Source: Varroa destructor (lineage: Eukaryota > Arthropoda > Arachnida > Mesostigmata > Varroidae). Taken from it: a DNA stretch of 64,000 nucleotides. The notes beneath the pieces were generated by a model. That model did not search any database and was not told the DNA's origin. It was given only the letters and a program-made list of their open reading frames with translations. Shown piece after piece: positions 22,608 through 34,109 of the stretch (within the stretch, counting starts at the first letter, position 1; every line of letters begins with the position of its first letter). Position numbers and translations under genes: made by a program. The stretch is from positions 5,222,075-5,286,074 of the forward strand of contig NW_019211459.1 of assembly GCF_002443255.2 (NCBI RefSeq). The letters are read 5' to 3'.

Positions 22608-23210
22608 TCGCACAGTCGACACGTCCCTTGGTAACTACTAGATAAACCTACCTACTGACCGGGCATCAAAGAGCAAACTTGTTTTCGACATCTTCCTGTC
22701 GATGCACTTTAAGCGATTCTTCCACTTTGATTGGCTCCTTCACAAACCACCCCAATCGTCCTCGGAAGCGATATTTACTGACAGTGATAACAACAAGAAG
22801 GAGCCTAACAGCGTAGCGTGTTGACACCTCCAAGCTGTCTATCCGTGTGCGGGAACAAAGTATCCGCCATCGTTTGAATTGGACAACGAAGAAAAATTCG
22901 CTCTAAACCTTAAGTCGTTGCTACCTGAAAATTACATAGCGACCTTCGGGCAGAGCCGGTCACGCGACTCGGCGAGAAAAAGGTGACCCTCGGTTATCTT
23001 TCCGATCGATACGACTCCTATGACGATTCTGTGGCTTGGAGGCGGAGACGCGGTCAAACAGACGACAAGTGATTTGATCCTGAAGATAGTCTTGGTCTTC
23101 TCGTCAAATTTTTAAGCGAAAACGAAGTAGGTACTATCCGAGTTAGCTCATATGTTGGGCTCGCTGTAACGGCGTTAAGTACTAATAAGTGGCCATGTAA
23201 TAATGCCTAG
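22608..23210 (+). pseudogene. possible broken coding sequence, unidentified
   Basis: A good acceptor-like site (pyrimidine tract then TTTCAG, ending 22607) is followed by consecutive open stretches: 22642-22821 and 22825-22983 in one frame, split only by a TGA, then 22929-23069 and 23073-23207 in another frame, again split by a single TGA. Their translations look protein-like, for example KYPPSFELDNEEKFALNLKS and LGYLSDRYDSYDDSVAWRRR. I do not recognise the family. It may be a decayed gene or element, the 3' untranslated part of an unrecognised gene, or chance in a GC-richer patch. Confidence 0.3.
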
Positions 23211-24653
23211 TTGCTGGACAAACAGGAGCCGAAGCAAAGGGGGGCACTCGTTTTCTTAGTCCATTTTTGATACTAACAAATTGTAAAACGCAGTAAAATT
23301 CCTATTAATTGATGGGACGGTTGGGAATAACGATTCAGACTGCAGTAATAGCACTTGGGACCATCTGCTAATTACCATCTACTTTGCTGTTATTGCTATC
23401 TTATCGTCAAGACGAAAACTCCTCTCGGAATGCTGTGGTTTTTTTCGTCGTTCTTTCGAGTTAGTAGCAAAGTCCAAACGGTATAGTACTATGACCTCAC
23501 GATCATGGACGGGATCACGTCAACTATGTTGATGTTTTGCGACAATAATAAATTATCGGTTTGAAATTATATATACTTTGAAAAAATTAATATCTACGCC
23601 TATATCAGCTTCTCTGTTACCGTTGAAATCTTCTAGATGAAGCTGATTAACCTCCTTCCTTCCTAACTTCATTGATCTCGCCCAGAAATACACACCATAA
23701 CATAATGGCTTGCACCCCTAGAATAACAAATTCCCGACAATGTCACCTGAAATGCTAGATTAAAAACAAATGTAATCTAGCAGCGCTTAGAAAAAGCAGG
23801 GTCAAAGTGCACAGTCGTATCTGGAATATGGACGATATGAGTTTATAATAACTGCAAATATTATTCTAGGATTCAAATGTAATTTTTCTTATTATAGGAC
23901 TTTGCAAACAATTATATATATATATGTCTCGGCGGAGTTAACTTGGCCTCTTCGGACGCCTCTACAGAAGTTATAAGGCGCACGTTCAACTTCAATACAT
24001 ATCCCTCCAATAAATTAGAATTTTTCAACTAAATCATTTTAAAGTAAGATGTGAATGACCAGAAATTATGTGTCAAAGAGCATGATTGTTTAAGCAGGCT
24101 TTTTTGTCCTCACAGAAAAGTTTTTCTGTCTGTGTGGATTATGTACGTTCGTATTCACATTGACTTGAACATCTTACGATTGTCAATAATAACTGAAAAT
24201 ATTTTTAAGCGTTCCGACAAACGATAGACAAATAAGAACTTACACAACTCTCTGAAGTAAATCTTCGTAGTTTCCTCTACCTGCTAAAAATGGACAAACA
24301 ATTAAGAACAAGATGTTTGCTATCAGTCATGAGATAAGGGAACAAAATCCGGGACAAAGTATCTAAACTCTGTGTAGATATATATTTCTCTAATCTATTT
24401 ATTTAATACGAAGTCATTACGGCAATAAATTAACCTTTGTATGTGGTGTGCTGTTACAAGTAAATTCGGCGGACTTCAAAAACTCGATAAACAGCTCTAG
24501 GTTAGAACGATATCTTAGAGGTCCCTACCTTTATTTTTATAAACTTGAGGCTCTGGACAGCCACGTAACTATCACTGGCGCTCCCACATGTAATTTCTCT
24601 TCTGTGTATTTACCATTTCTTGAAGTAAATCGATATGCTTGCCAACCAGGTAC
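23211..24653. other. AT-rich intergenic DNA
   Basis: No gene seen. Contains AATAAA near 23546 and scattered short AT repeats. Confidence 0.4.
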
Positions 24654-24838
24654 CCCTTCTTGGGCATGGAAAACCCCGTAGTCACATAGACTTCTCTTGG
24701 AAGAATAAGCGGGTCGAAGCCAATGTTGACACTGCCACCAAGCTCGATTCCTCTCCAGCACGACGCCATTCCCTCGTTTAGTCCATCTCTGACTAGCGAT
24801 AGAAATTCAACTACGTCGTTATGTATGGTGGCCATATG
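24654..24838 (-). CDS. orphan candidate exon, minus strand
   Basis: Open on the minus strand from about 24877 to 24572. The part between an acceptor-like AAG (minus strand, before 24838) and a GTACCT donor (exon end 24654) reads MATIHNDVVEFLSLVRDGLN, then GIELGGSVNIGFDPLILPRE, then VYVTTGFSMPKKG. It is more GC-rich than its flanks. The pattern (amphipathic helix then DPLxLP) loosely recalls the start of mite group-7-like lipid-binding proteins, but this is only a resemblance. No partner exon is identified. It could also be a relic or chance. Confidence 0.3.
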
Positions 24839-25949
24839 CTTAAATTTTCTGTTTGAATGAAGTTCCGCAACTCTCACACGTTGAATCGACCGCTCTTAAA
24901 CTCAAAGCTCTGCGTTCATGAAAAAGCTCTTCGATTGCGGCGATGTGTTTCTGTCCTTCAGGTTCCGACATCTAGTCCCCACTTGCTGGTCTTCAACACT
25001 AATTTTCGTTGTTGTGCTAAACGTTCGCGTTATTCTCGTACTGTACTTTTGCTTAAGGTCCTTTTGCCTGATATCTCCACCAACCTTCGATAAATTTAGT
25101 TCTCGAAGAACAAAAGTTTGCCCATTAAACGTTGATCTTCAAGAGGTTTTTCCTTGTAAACTCCTTTTCTAGAATGAACTAAAGTTACTTTTTAATGTAG
25201 CAAAATTAACCAATTTCCAAGTTCGCTATATTCGCCTAAAAGCCTAAATATATGGATAATAAGGTTAACATTATGCTTCAACATGTTCTCACGTAGACTT
25301 CGTCATTATGATGAATTATTGGCATTTGTTCATTTTCTATTACATCTTTACATGGTCATGTGTGACAATAATGTGCTTGATTTAACGACTTGCGGTATTC
25401 AATCGACTTCAGATTTTATTATTTCGAACACCTTCATTAGGGTCGTAACGACGGTCACTTCTGTGTACAGTGTAGGCCCATTCAGTAAACGAGCGAGGTC
25501 AATCTATGAGACAACCTTACGTCAATGAAGTCCTGTTGTTAATATCCGTGGAAAGTTGTCGTTGGTTTACTTAGTAAACAAAAACACAGGCACGATGGTT
25601 TAAGAGACTTGAGATCGAGATTGCTCTCCTAATCCTTTTATCAATCGTTACATTATCCTCTTCTGTGGCTACGAAATATACATAAATGAAGTCCTTCGTC
25701 CGGCACCTGCTTCTTTAGGGAGATATACTTTAGCTGCATGCAACATACTTTGAAGTCGGACTACTTATTATTTTTGTGTACACTAAGAGGTAACTGCAAT
25801 CATACGTATATCTATACGTGATATAAGAACGGACATACAAGGAGTACAGTGACAATAGATGCATTTTCGGATCTCGAGTCTGGACATTCGTATGTATATA
25901 TAACTTTTTTGCTAGCTGATCAATCAGCACTCTCAAGCGATCAAACCTC

Positions 25950-27490
25950 GTCATTGTCGGAAGTCTGGTGGCGGCGGTAGGATGGTAAGCTTTGGTCCAT
26001 CCGTAGTAGAGTACTCGTGAAGGCCTGTTTCAAACGCATGCAAAAAAATCTTGACGCAGCTGAAGCCTCGACCTCCTATGGAAAAAATTTCAACAGCGCA
26101 CCCCCATTACGACCTGTGGGTCAGCCCATGCTAAAGCCCGACTGGACTATGCACGTACGGCCTAAAACGTCCTACCGCCTGTTCTCATAACTGTTGGCTC
26201 AAGCTACACCGTGTTACTTCCTCTTAACGATTTACTAGGGCCATTCTTCTTGACAATCGACAGTCTGGCTCCTTCGGCTTGTTGTAGACTCTTCATAAAG
26301 CGGAATCGACATTGATCGTACAGCTTAATGGAGACGTGGAGAGCGTGCCGGCATGTATAGGTATCTCGGTGCTCTCTTAGAAATCAACTCATATTTGTAT
26401 CGACGGCGCTTCCCGGTGGCTACTGATAGTAACATAACGCCATTTTATAAAAAAAAAAAAAAAACGGAACTGTCACCGGATTACTTGCCCCCAGAGAACT
26501 GGCCAGTTCGTCTTGCCTTCGTGAATATCTTCGATTTCGCTATGGAGAGCCATGCTATACTACTCCCCAGCAGCAACATTTGCGTTTCTACAATCGGCGG
26601 GATCCGCGTTATCCGTTTTCGGCCACCCAAAAGTATCAAGGCTTAAGACTGTTCATCTGTTAACGTCTCGTTCAATTTTCGAGAGAAGCAGGTCTAGGCG
26701 AGTATCATAAGAACTTGTCCGCAATTGTGGCAGTTCTCCACGGACAAAAACTAAGCCACAAGCTCTGCACCAAACGTCTACAGTACCAGCCACACCCCTT
26801 TTCGTGAAAAAAAGGACTGAGTTCTACATAGCCACCGCAACGTGGTAGGTGCCGTCTCCGTATTTCAGGAAAGATACGGCGCAATGGATGCAGACGCTAC
26901 AAGTAGCGCGAGCGACATTCGCGACCGCTGCGTGCGGAAGTTCCAATATGCACCATGCGAGAACCGCCGTAGCTTACACGGACTCCTGGACCAGGGAATC
27001 CGCACAATTATGAAGCGTCTACTGAGATCGTCAAGCTCCTGCATGACCGTGACACTACAGTTAGAAAAGCTTTAGGGATCGAACTACCCTGCCCAATCGT
27101 TCGATACCCAAGCGGACAGAGGTCGGTGCCCAAAGAGAACATCCTTTCCGCGTCCGGCGCTTTAGCCAAGAGAATCCGTCTTTGTGTTTTGTGCGAGTAT
27201 CCTAACATGCGATCGAAGCTGCTGCCCGGATTTGAGCCAGGCCCAATCTTCGTGGTGAGCGCAAATTGCGCGGTATACGTATCGCTTAAGCGGACCATAG
27301 CAGCAGTGTGTTATTGCTAACCTACAAGGGAGGGAGTTTTTGCTCTTTTAGTCCTGGCACGCTGGAGGTATATATTACCCTCGTGCCGGCTTCTAAATCG
27401 CCCGGTAAGAAAAGCAGTTTTGCTTTTCACCGACGACTGGTACATTTTCTGGATCACGAACAAGCAAGCAGGCGATTAGAACAAAGCATT
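25950..27490. other. GC-richer patch with coding-like stretches, unidentified
   Basis: Unlike its AT-rich flanks, this patch is rich in open frames on the + strand. One runs from just after a TAG near 25977 to a TAA near 26189 and includes RMQKNLDAAEASTSYGKNF. Another ends at 27320 and includes STEIVKLLHDRDTTVRKALG and GALAKRIRLCVLCEYPNM. Frames shift between stretches, with a poly-A run of about 16 at 26449. No transposase, reverse transcriptase or host domain is recognised. Best described as possible relic coding DNA. Confidence 0.25.
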
Positions 27491-27533
27491 TGAGACAAAC
27501 TATATGAATGTGAATCTTTATACCTAAAAGGAT

Positions 27534-27592
27534 AACACAGATAACTTTACAAGAACACAGATAACTTTACAAGAACACAGATAACTTTACAG
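27534..27592. repeat. 20-bp tandem repeat, three copies
   Basis: Unit AACACAGATAACTTTACAAG repeated at 27534-27553, 27554-27573 and 27574-27592; the last copy is one base short. Copies are otherwise identical, which suggests a recent expansion. Confidence 0.95.
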
Positions 27593-27599
27593 GCCATGT

Positions 27600-28972
27600 G
27601 TTATTGTGCGTAAAACAGCATTATAAAAACATGATAGTCTTGCCTCCGATAAAGCGCGTTTGTTACTGTTGATTAAACCTTTACATTAAATTCTCCAAGT
27701 CAGTTCCACCAGAAATCTGTCACATCAGCAAGCCTACAGCCACTGCCTCGAACAGCATCAGCAATAAGGATATGGCCAATAGTAGGAACAAAACGACTAG
27801 CGGGTACAATACAAATTCGATCATTGTACGTCTGAATCGTACTTATCAGGCGTTTAAAAAATCTTCTAAACTTCTCGCGTCGAAAATTCTGTCACCGGAA
27901 TAGCACCGATCTCTGTATCACAGCTTCGTTCGATTACCAAACTCTTTCAGTCCCTCATTCTGACACCTGGACGCGCTAGGAATTTCTCTCCCTTCTCCCG
28001 TCCCGTTGTCGTGTCTATCAGTCGTATCGGAGCTGGCGTCGGGTCCTGGCACCTGCGTTCTGCGCTCCGTTGTCGACCTGCCTTTCGGTCTGTCCGTAGC
28101 GTATATACGTTCGAAAGTATAAGCCGCTTCTTGTAGACGCCTTTCTGGTAGCGATGGCGTCGTCAACTGGTATGGACAGTAGGTTTCTTTTCTTTAGCGT
28201 TCGATTACTCTTCATATTTCTGCTGCTTCAGAACTGCTCTAAAACCTCCTCGTCGCCTTCGACGCGGCGGCGGTGACGGCTGGATCTGCGCAGCTCGCGT
28301 CAAGTGGCTGAGCGACATTGAAGTCACTTACTAGTGTGCTCCTCTCCTCTCTCCTGTTTTCTCTATAAACGTTCGTCGCTTCGTTGGCAATGGTAGACAA
28401 CGAGCGACTAACGCCAGAACCGGTTGAATCTGTTCTTTTTTGAAGTTGCCGTCAGCTCAAATGTGCTGGAGCGGCATCGGTAGCAGTCGTCGATGTAGTA
28501 GTAGTAATCGTAGTCTGGTTGTCCGTCCGTCGAGGTGTTGTTACTTCTGCGTCTTCTGTCGCCACTACTGTTGCTGCCAATGAAGTCCGTCTTCGTTCTT
28601 TATTCGTTTACTATTAGCAACATTCACAACTCCAGCATTTCACAAGACTATCGGTCCTCTGTCGGCCGATGGGCAGGCCAACGGGAACTGGCCACTTCGG
28701 CCGCGATGGCAGGCGCCTTCGTTGTCGCGTTGCTTCGACGCGTCCGTGAACCGTAGGCGAAAAGCGATCCGTATGCGGACGCGACACCACGTCGTCGGTG
28801 ATGATTTGTATTGATAAAGCCAGTGGCGGCAGTGGCAGCAGCTATAATAACAACCGTAATATGAGTAGTGGTGACTGCACGGTCTGCAGTATCGGCAAAT
28901 TTAATGGCTGTGGAGACCCTTCGAGAGGAACTGACGTACACATAGAATGAAGGCAAAGCGCTAAAGTGACGA
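27600..28972. other. intergenic, GC-richer second half
   Basis: No recognised gene. From about 27900 the DNA becomes GC-rich with many TCG and GTC triplets and open frames on both strands that do not resemble a known protein. Confidence 0.35.
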
Positions 28973-28987
28973 CAACAACAACAACAA

Positions 28988-29020
<33 letters not shown>
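28973..29020. repeat. (CAA)6(CAG)10 triplet repeat
   Basis: (CAA)6 at 28973-28990 followed directly by (CAG)10 at 28991-29020. On + it would read as Gln, on the minus strand as a Cys or other homopolymer. No supported coding frame surrounds it. Confidence 0.97.
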
Positions 29021-29022
<2 letters not shown>

Positions 29023-29328
29023 CATCGAAGCCGAGATTGGCCTTCTAACAGGAACAGAGTAAGGTCAACCGGCTAGTAGAAATAATAACAACAAGAGCCC
29101 GTGCGGAATCTGCTGATAGGGTACCTTAAGAGCCTTTGCAACGAGATTTCGGCGATGATCGATGTGCGGTGGGTACCTAATCTGTATGCCAAAACGCGTT
29201 TGGACAGCGTACACAATGACGGTTGTCAGGTCGCGTTGGTTCGAAATGGTTTATCGTGCTTACACTGCTGAACACTGCGTTGACACTGGCGGAATGAGGC
29301 AAAATGCCATTGTAACTGAGTTAAGGCC

Positions 29329-29377
29329 GCGATTTACTACACGCGCCGCAGAATTATGGGCGCGTGTAGTAAATCGC
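29329..29377. repeat. perfect 19-bp inverted repeat (hairpin)
   Basis: Arms 29329-29347 (GCGATTTACTACACGCGCC) and 29359-29377 are exact reverse complements, separated by 11 nt. The flanks GAGTT (left) and AACTC (right) allow a weaker extension of the stem. Confidence 0.96.
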
Positions 29378-29650
29378 ATTCAACTCTAGCGCTGGGTCGG
29401 CGTTGGACATTGGATGCTGGAAAATGGTTGAAATTGGCACGCTCTTAATTAAATCTGGTGGTAAACACTTTGGTGTGTAGAATAAGTACAGCTACCGTGT
29501 GGTAGCGCATCGCGGGTTTTTAGAACAGGGCTGGATAGCGGTAGGAACTCCTTTAACAAGGAAAGTAAATTTGATCAAATGAAAAAAAAAAAACCGTTTC
29601 TATCTCACGTACTTCTGACACATGTTGTTATCTTGTCAAAAAAAAAAACC

Positions 29651-29734
29651 GAATCAGATCATTCTAAAGGACTATGTCTGTAAAAGAGCCCGGATTCAAA
29701 TCATTCTAAATGGCTATGTATGTAAAAGAGCTTT
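29651..29734. repeat. diverged 42-bp tandem duplication
   Basis: The segment with TCATTCTAAA...TATGT.TGTAAAAGAGC occurs at 29659-29689 and again at 29701-29731, differing at a few positions. Similar runs of A followed by CCG lie just upstream. Confidence 0.8.
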
Positions 29735-32487
29735 TAGCCTTTAACCCCGTTTCACAAGATGAAATTAGGTAAAAGAACACTATATTACGGTTCTTTTTTT
29801 TTTATACTCGACGTATGACGCGCCAGCCGCCAGCGTGCTTTTTGTGCGTAGCAATTGATCTTTCGCAGGTTCTCGATTATGCCAATTGACGTGATATTTC
29901 TTCAAAATAATCGTACTTATGAACACTAATGGTATGGCTGACATAGCAATGAGTCTACACAAAGCGTTAAACAATGATCTATGCCCGATTTCAGCTAATG
30001 AGCTCGATTTGTTCAAAGGTGGGGCTATTTGACCGAGGTCGTGCAATAGGGCCGAGCAAGTTCCTTCAAAGGGGTTCTTCATGCTCCTGATATTACTTGG
30101 GCAAACCAGGTCTTCAACTGTATGTCGGGGCTGAAGATAAACAACATGTGGGATACAGTTGTGGGTCTATTCATTGACTGGCCCAGTGGGTTGGTGGAGT
30201 GCCTACCAAACACCTTGGCGGAGCACGCTAATCTCTTCTAAGAAGTAGTGAGAACTCGTGACTGAAGGGATTTTCTTGTTGTATTTGAACATTCAGTCAA
30301 ATGCTCCGTAGCCTGACCTCTCCCAAGCCGTCACAGTGCGGTAGTGGAAACTGTAGTTGCTTATTGAACAATCAATGGTTTTATATGCCTCTCGAACTCA
30401 CCGAGTCTAGTAGGAAATACGCGCTGAAGTTCTCAAAAATCTAGTGATTTTTTTTTGACTATCCAACTTTTTCCATAGCTAACGCGGATAGGCTAAAAAA
30501 TTATTCCGTTACCGGTGTGTTTTTTTCTATAATAGACCTTTTCTAATTATCGATGCTTTACTCATTATCTGTTCAATTAACACAGCTTGGGTCCTATCGC
30601 GCACGTGACACAAGCGATAGTCTCGTGTCTTATAGCTAAAGCTTCTACATGAGATAACATACTATTTACCGCATTTTTTTTGTAAACAACTGTTGAAAAA
30701 AATATCATCGATGACGTTAGTTCTAATAATTCGCTCAATTGCTGAATGCAAGCAAATTTCCGTTTTTAACAAAGCCATTTGGGTTAAAATTGGAACCCTT
30801 AATTCCATGTGAAGGCAACTTTGCACAAAAGGCGCCCGTTTTAGGCGTAGCAGTAGCTGGTGCTCTGCCGGTCCTGCTGGTGCTAGTCTTAAGGACAAAT
30901 CAAAGTTCAGTCGTAGCTGCCACGCCCAAAAGGGTCATTCCAACTGAATCTATTTCCGCTTTTTTCAGTCTTTGATTTTACTCACGTTTTTCTTTCAATT
31001 TTCAAGGCGGCCATTTAGCGCAGCGGTCATCTTTCTTCGCGTCCGTATCTCAAGAAATTGACACTGACAACCGAAACTAGAAGCGTCTCGGTGTCTTTAC
31101 GTTAGTAATCATGAAAAAGCAAGTCAGTCGCTATTAGTGCACACCTGCTGGGTTCTGCAAATTGCAAAGTCGATCGGATTGCATAGCAGCCCAAGACTTA
31201 GATCAGCCATATTATGGGACTCGCTTATTCGAGCGCAGAAAGCTGAGGCTCACTTCGTTAGTAAGCGCCGCGATCGCATAAACAGTAGTGGCGTTGGACA
31301 CTCGAAGGCAGACATATGAAAAATGCTGAGATAGGACTTCACTTCGAAGGAAAGGAAACAGCAATCGGCGCTTGGGTGCTAAATGATGAATGGCGTCTTC
31401 CGTAAGAACAGAGAAGAGTTTGAAGGCAGGTAGCTGAAAGGGCTGATGCAGAAGGGTTTCCCATCTTTGTTTTACGTCCACAGTAAATAGTAAACGGGTC
31501 TTCATTTCTGAGACCGAGTGGGTGGCCTTGAGCCTTGGTTGATACTCAAGCCAAGGCTTACAGACCCAAATTGTCAATTATTTGCTAGCTCAAATAGAAG
31601 AGCGAAAACCATCCAGTGAAATAAGTCACATATATTGTGAAATGTCTTTGACCTGCGTAATATTTCAAATATGAATTGCAATGGCTGTGACTCATCTCGA
31701 CTGCAGTAGTCGCAAATATTACCTCAGCTTCGTACCCATGCATGCTCCTTGAGGCTAAAATCTTCCCAAAGAGACAAATTAGCTCGTTGAAGATTTATCG
31801 ATCCAAACTGATGTAACCAGTGTAGCTCAGATATGTTGTATAAATTGGACGCTACAGCTGTGTGTAAAGATAACCGAAATGCATTATCTTCAGACGGTAA
31901 CTCAATAAACCTTTGAGGAAGAAAACAAAGCAATGAATAGCAAACGTGGACACGCGAGGTAATTTTACGCTAGGCTTTTAAGTGGGCGGGACTCTATTTG
32001 GCAATGGCCCGCCTTCCCACAGAAAGAGTTTTTACCAGACACGCGGCTTCGACATTGAGGCTGATGGGACCTTTAGTGCTCTGTAGGCCATGCGTCACGG
32101 ACCTATCCCAGAATAGGAAGGACCGCCTGCCATATGAACACATAAAGACAGAAGCCGTAAAAGCCACATTCAGAAGCGCGATAAATGTGGACATACCGGT
32201 ATGCGGTAGGCGCTTTTCGCTGCACATTATCTTTGCTCTTCTTAGGGGTCCGTACCTGTGACTCAGTCTGTACCTATGAATGGAAGAATGCTCTGGTTTA
32301 TTTGTGTCCTAGCTATCAAAGAATCATTGACTAACATCCGCTCTGCTTCTGTTTTCCTTAAATGCTTTGTTTTCTCACCACAGAAGCTTGTTCCATATTG
32401 TATCTCTTAGCATGTATGAGGACCATTTGGCCGATTATCCTTAGAGATATCTCTAACATAGCCCAAAAAACATATACTAGTTCATTT

Positions 32488-32522
<35 letters not shown>

Positions 32523-33364
32523 ATTCAAAATGTTAAGAGATGCTTCGCTCGTGGTGAACTCCTAAGCTCACGTAATACACAGACGGATATCTGCGATGAT
32601 CATATTGTACTTGCTAGCATCTCGTATCCGTGTGCTCATTCATAACTGCGAGGCAGAACGCAACGTCGATGCGAAAGCTGAAGTGCACACTCGACCTCGC
32701 ACAAACCTTCGAATGTTGAAGTAGCGTCATGCAGCGGTAGCAGCTGCTTACGCCAAATGGTCTCTTATAGGTCCGTTATGTAATTTCTCTACTTCCTAGT
32801 TTTACTGCAGATCAGTTACTTCGAAACCGTTACTGTGTTCAAGGGCCGTCTAAAAGGGAAAGTCTACGGTACTATTTTGGATGGTATTTTTTTTTTACTA
32901 CTCTATTAATCTTTGCCGTTTTCTTGTAAAATAAATATCTGAATTAATCAGTCAGTAATTTCTACTATAGAGTTGAATCTAAATCGGTACAACTAGCAAC
33001 AAATCATTGAAAATCATATTTGATCAGCCACATGCTTTAATTTAGGTTAGTGCGTGAGGTTGGACTCGATAAGAGCCTAAACAGGCTAAGTTTGATGGTT
33101 GTTTATACAAGAAATATAACGATATATGCGAAGTATATTACGTTGCCATAAATCATTTTAACAGTGTGATTGCATGTAACAGCAGCAGATCGAGGTCAAA
33201 CGCCAATGATCGTTGGGCTGCATCTGATTTTAGCAAATATTGGCAAAATTTCAGTAATTATCGAATTTTCTAAATTGTAAATAAAAAACCCTATGCATAA
33301 CTCATTGGTTTGTTTAGTAAAGATATTTTCAAGAAGAGCTTGGGAGCTGAGAGAAGAAGAGTTG
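29735..33364. other. intergenic, no gene recognised
   Basis: Mixed composition. Open frames on both strands near 31000-32260 look partly coding-like; for example, the minus strand at 31994-32227 reads a hydrophobic segment STFIALLNVAFTASVFMCSY with a donor-like CTG/GTAAAA, but the opposite strand is equally open. An A-box-like TTAGCGCAGCGGTCA lies at about 31015-31029. A (AT)n tract lies at 32491-32519. Confidence 0.3.
32491..32519. repeat. (AT)n microsatellite
   Basis: 29 nt of uninterrupted AT dinucleotide. Confidence 0.97.
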
Positions 33365-33440
33365 GGGTCCCAAACGAGACTTCGAACCGGCTAGCTTTGT
33401 CTGCTTGTAATACGCGTACAAGCGTACATCACCGAGGCCC
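33365..33440 (-). repeat. decayed tRNA-like element (possible SINE relic)
   Basis: On the minus strand the 76 nt start GGGCCTCGGTGATGTACG and end GGTTCGAAGTCTCGTTTGG then GACCC. The ends pair at 6 of 7 acceptor-stem positions, there is a GTAC-GCTT-GTAC D-arm-like hairpin, and GGTTCGAAGTC resembles a pol III B box. The T stem does not pair, so this is not a working tRNA gene. A tRNA-derived short interspersed element is the likely source. Confidence 0.35.
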
Positions 33441-34088
33441 TATCCATCCCCTAGCGTTCGAGACCTAAGTACAAATTGCAAAAAGTACAACAAATCAGAG
33501 AAGTGATGTGCAGATAGAGATTAGAAGCAACCTAGCTTTGATCCAATTAGGGACTTTTAAAAAAAATGCTCCTTCAGTAGGTCCCACCTAAGCATAATTA
33601 ATATTTAATAATAATAATAAATAATATTTAGTTACAATACACAGGGATTCTATCAACTATGTGCATGAGGCTGAATCCGTATGAAATAAACTCCATCGAA
33701 ACGAAGAGACCTTGCGGACCTCTGAAGTGAGGGTAAGACAATCGAAGCCACTTGGCTGTTTATATACTTTGAAGATCGGAGGGATTTTTTTTCCTTACAT
33801 TCAAATCTGTTGACGACAGGTTTCTTTGCGCGACCCTATCATTCACTCGAACTGCACTTAAGATAGCAATTCGTCTTTTCGGTTACCCCATCAGGGCCTC
33901 TGTCCCGTCTGGCTGTATGGGTTGGTCATATTCGCCTTTCTTTTCTAATTTTTCTTTATGTTTGTTATGCTGCTCATTTTTCTCTGGGGCACTGCAACTC
34001 TCGTCTTCAGCGATTGCAGCCTTACCCCCTGCGCCTTTCATCTTAAAAGTCGTTCCAGGGTTGTTTTTATATATATAACGTGCGTGTC

Positions 34089-34109
34089 TGTGTGTGTGTG
34101 TGTGTGTGT
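34089..34109. repeat. (TG)n microsatellite
   Basis: 21 nt of TG dinucleotide in otherwise unremarkable DNA. Confidence 0.95.

Noticed and set aside
27230..27245. Pol III B-box-like GGCTCAAATCC on the minus strand
   Set aside because: No A box at the right distance and no tRNA-like folding around it.
28648..29025. Minus-strand open frame with a long cysteine run
   Set aside because: The run is just the (CAA)(CAG) repeat read in another frame; nothing else in the frame looks like a protein.
33365..33440. Functional tRNA gene
   Set aside because: The T stem does not pair and no clean anticodon arm can be drawn.
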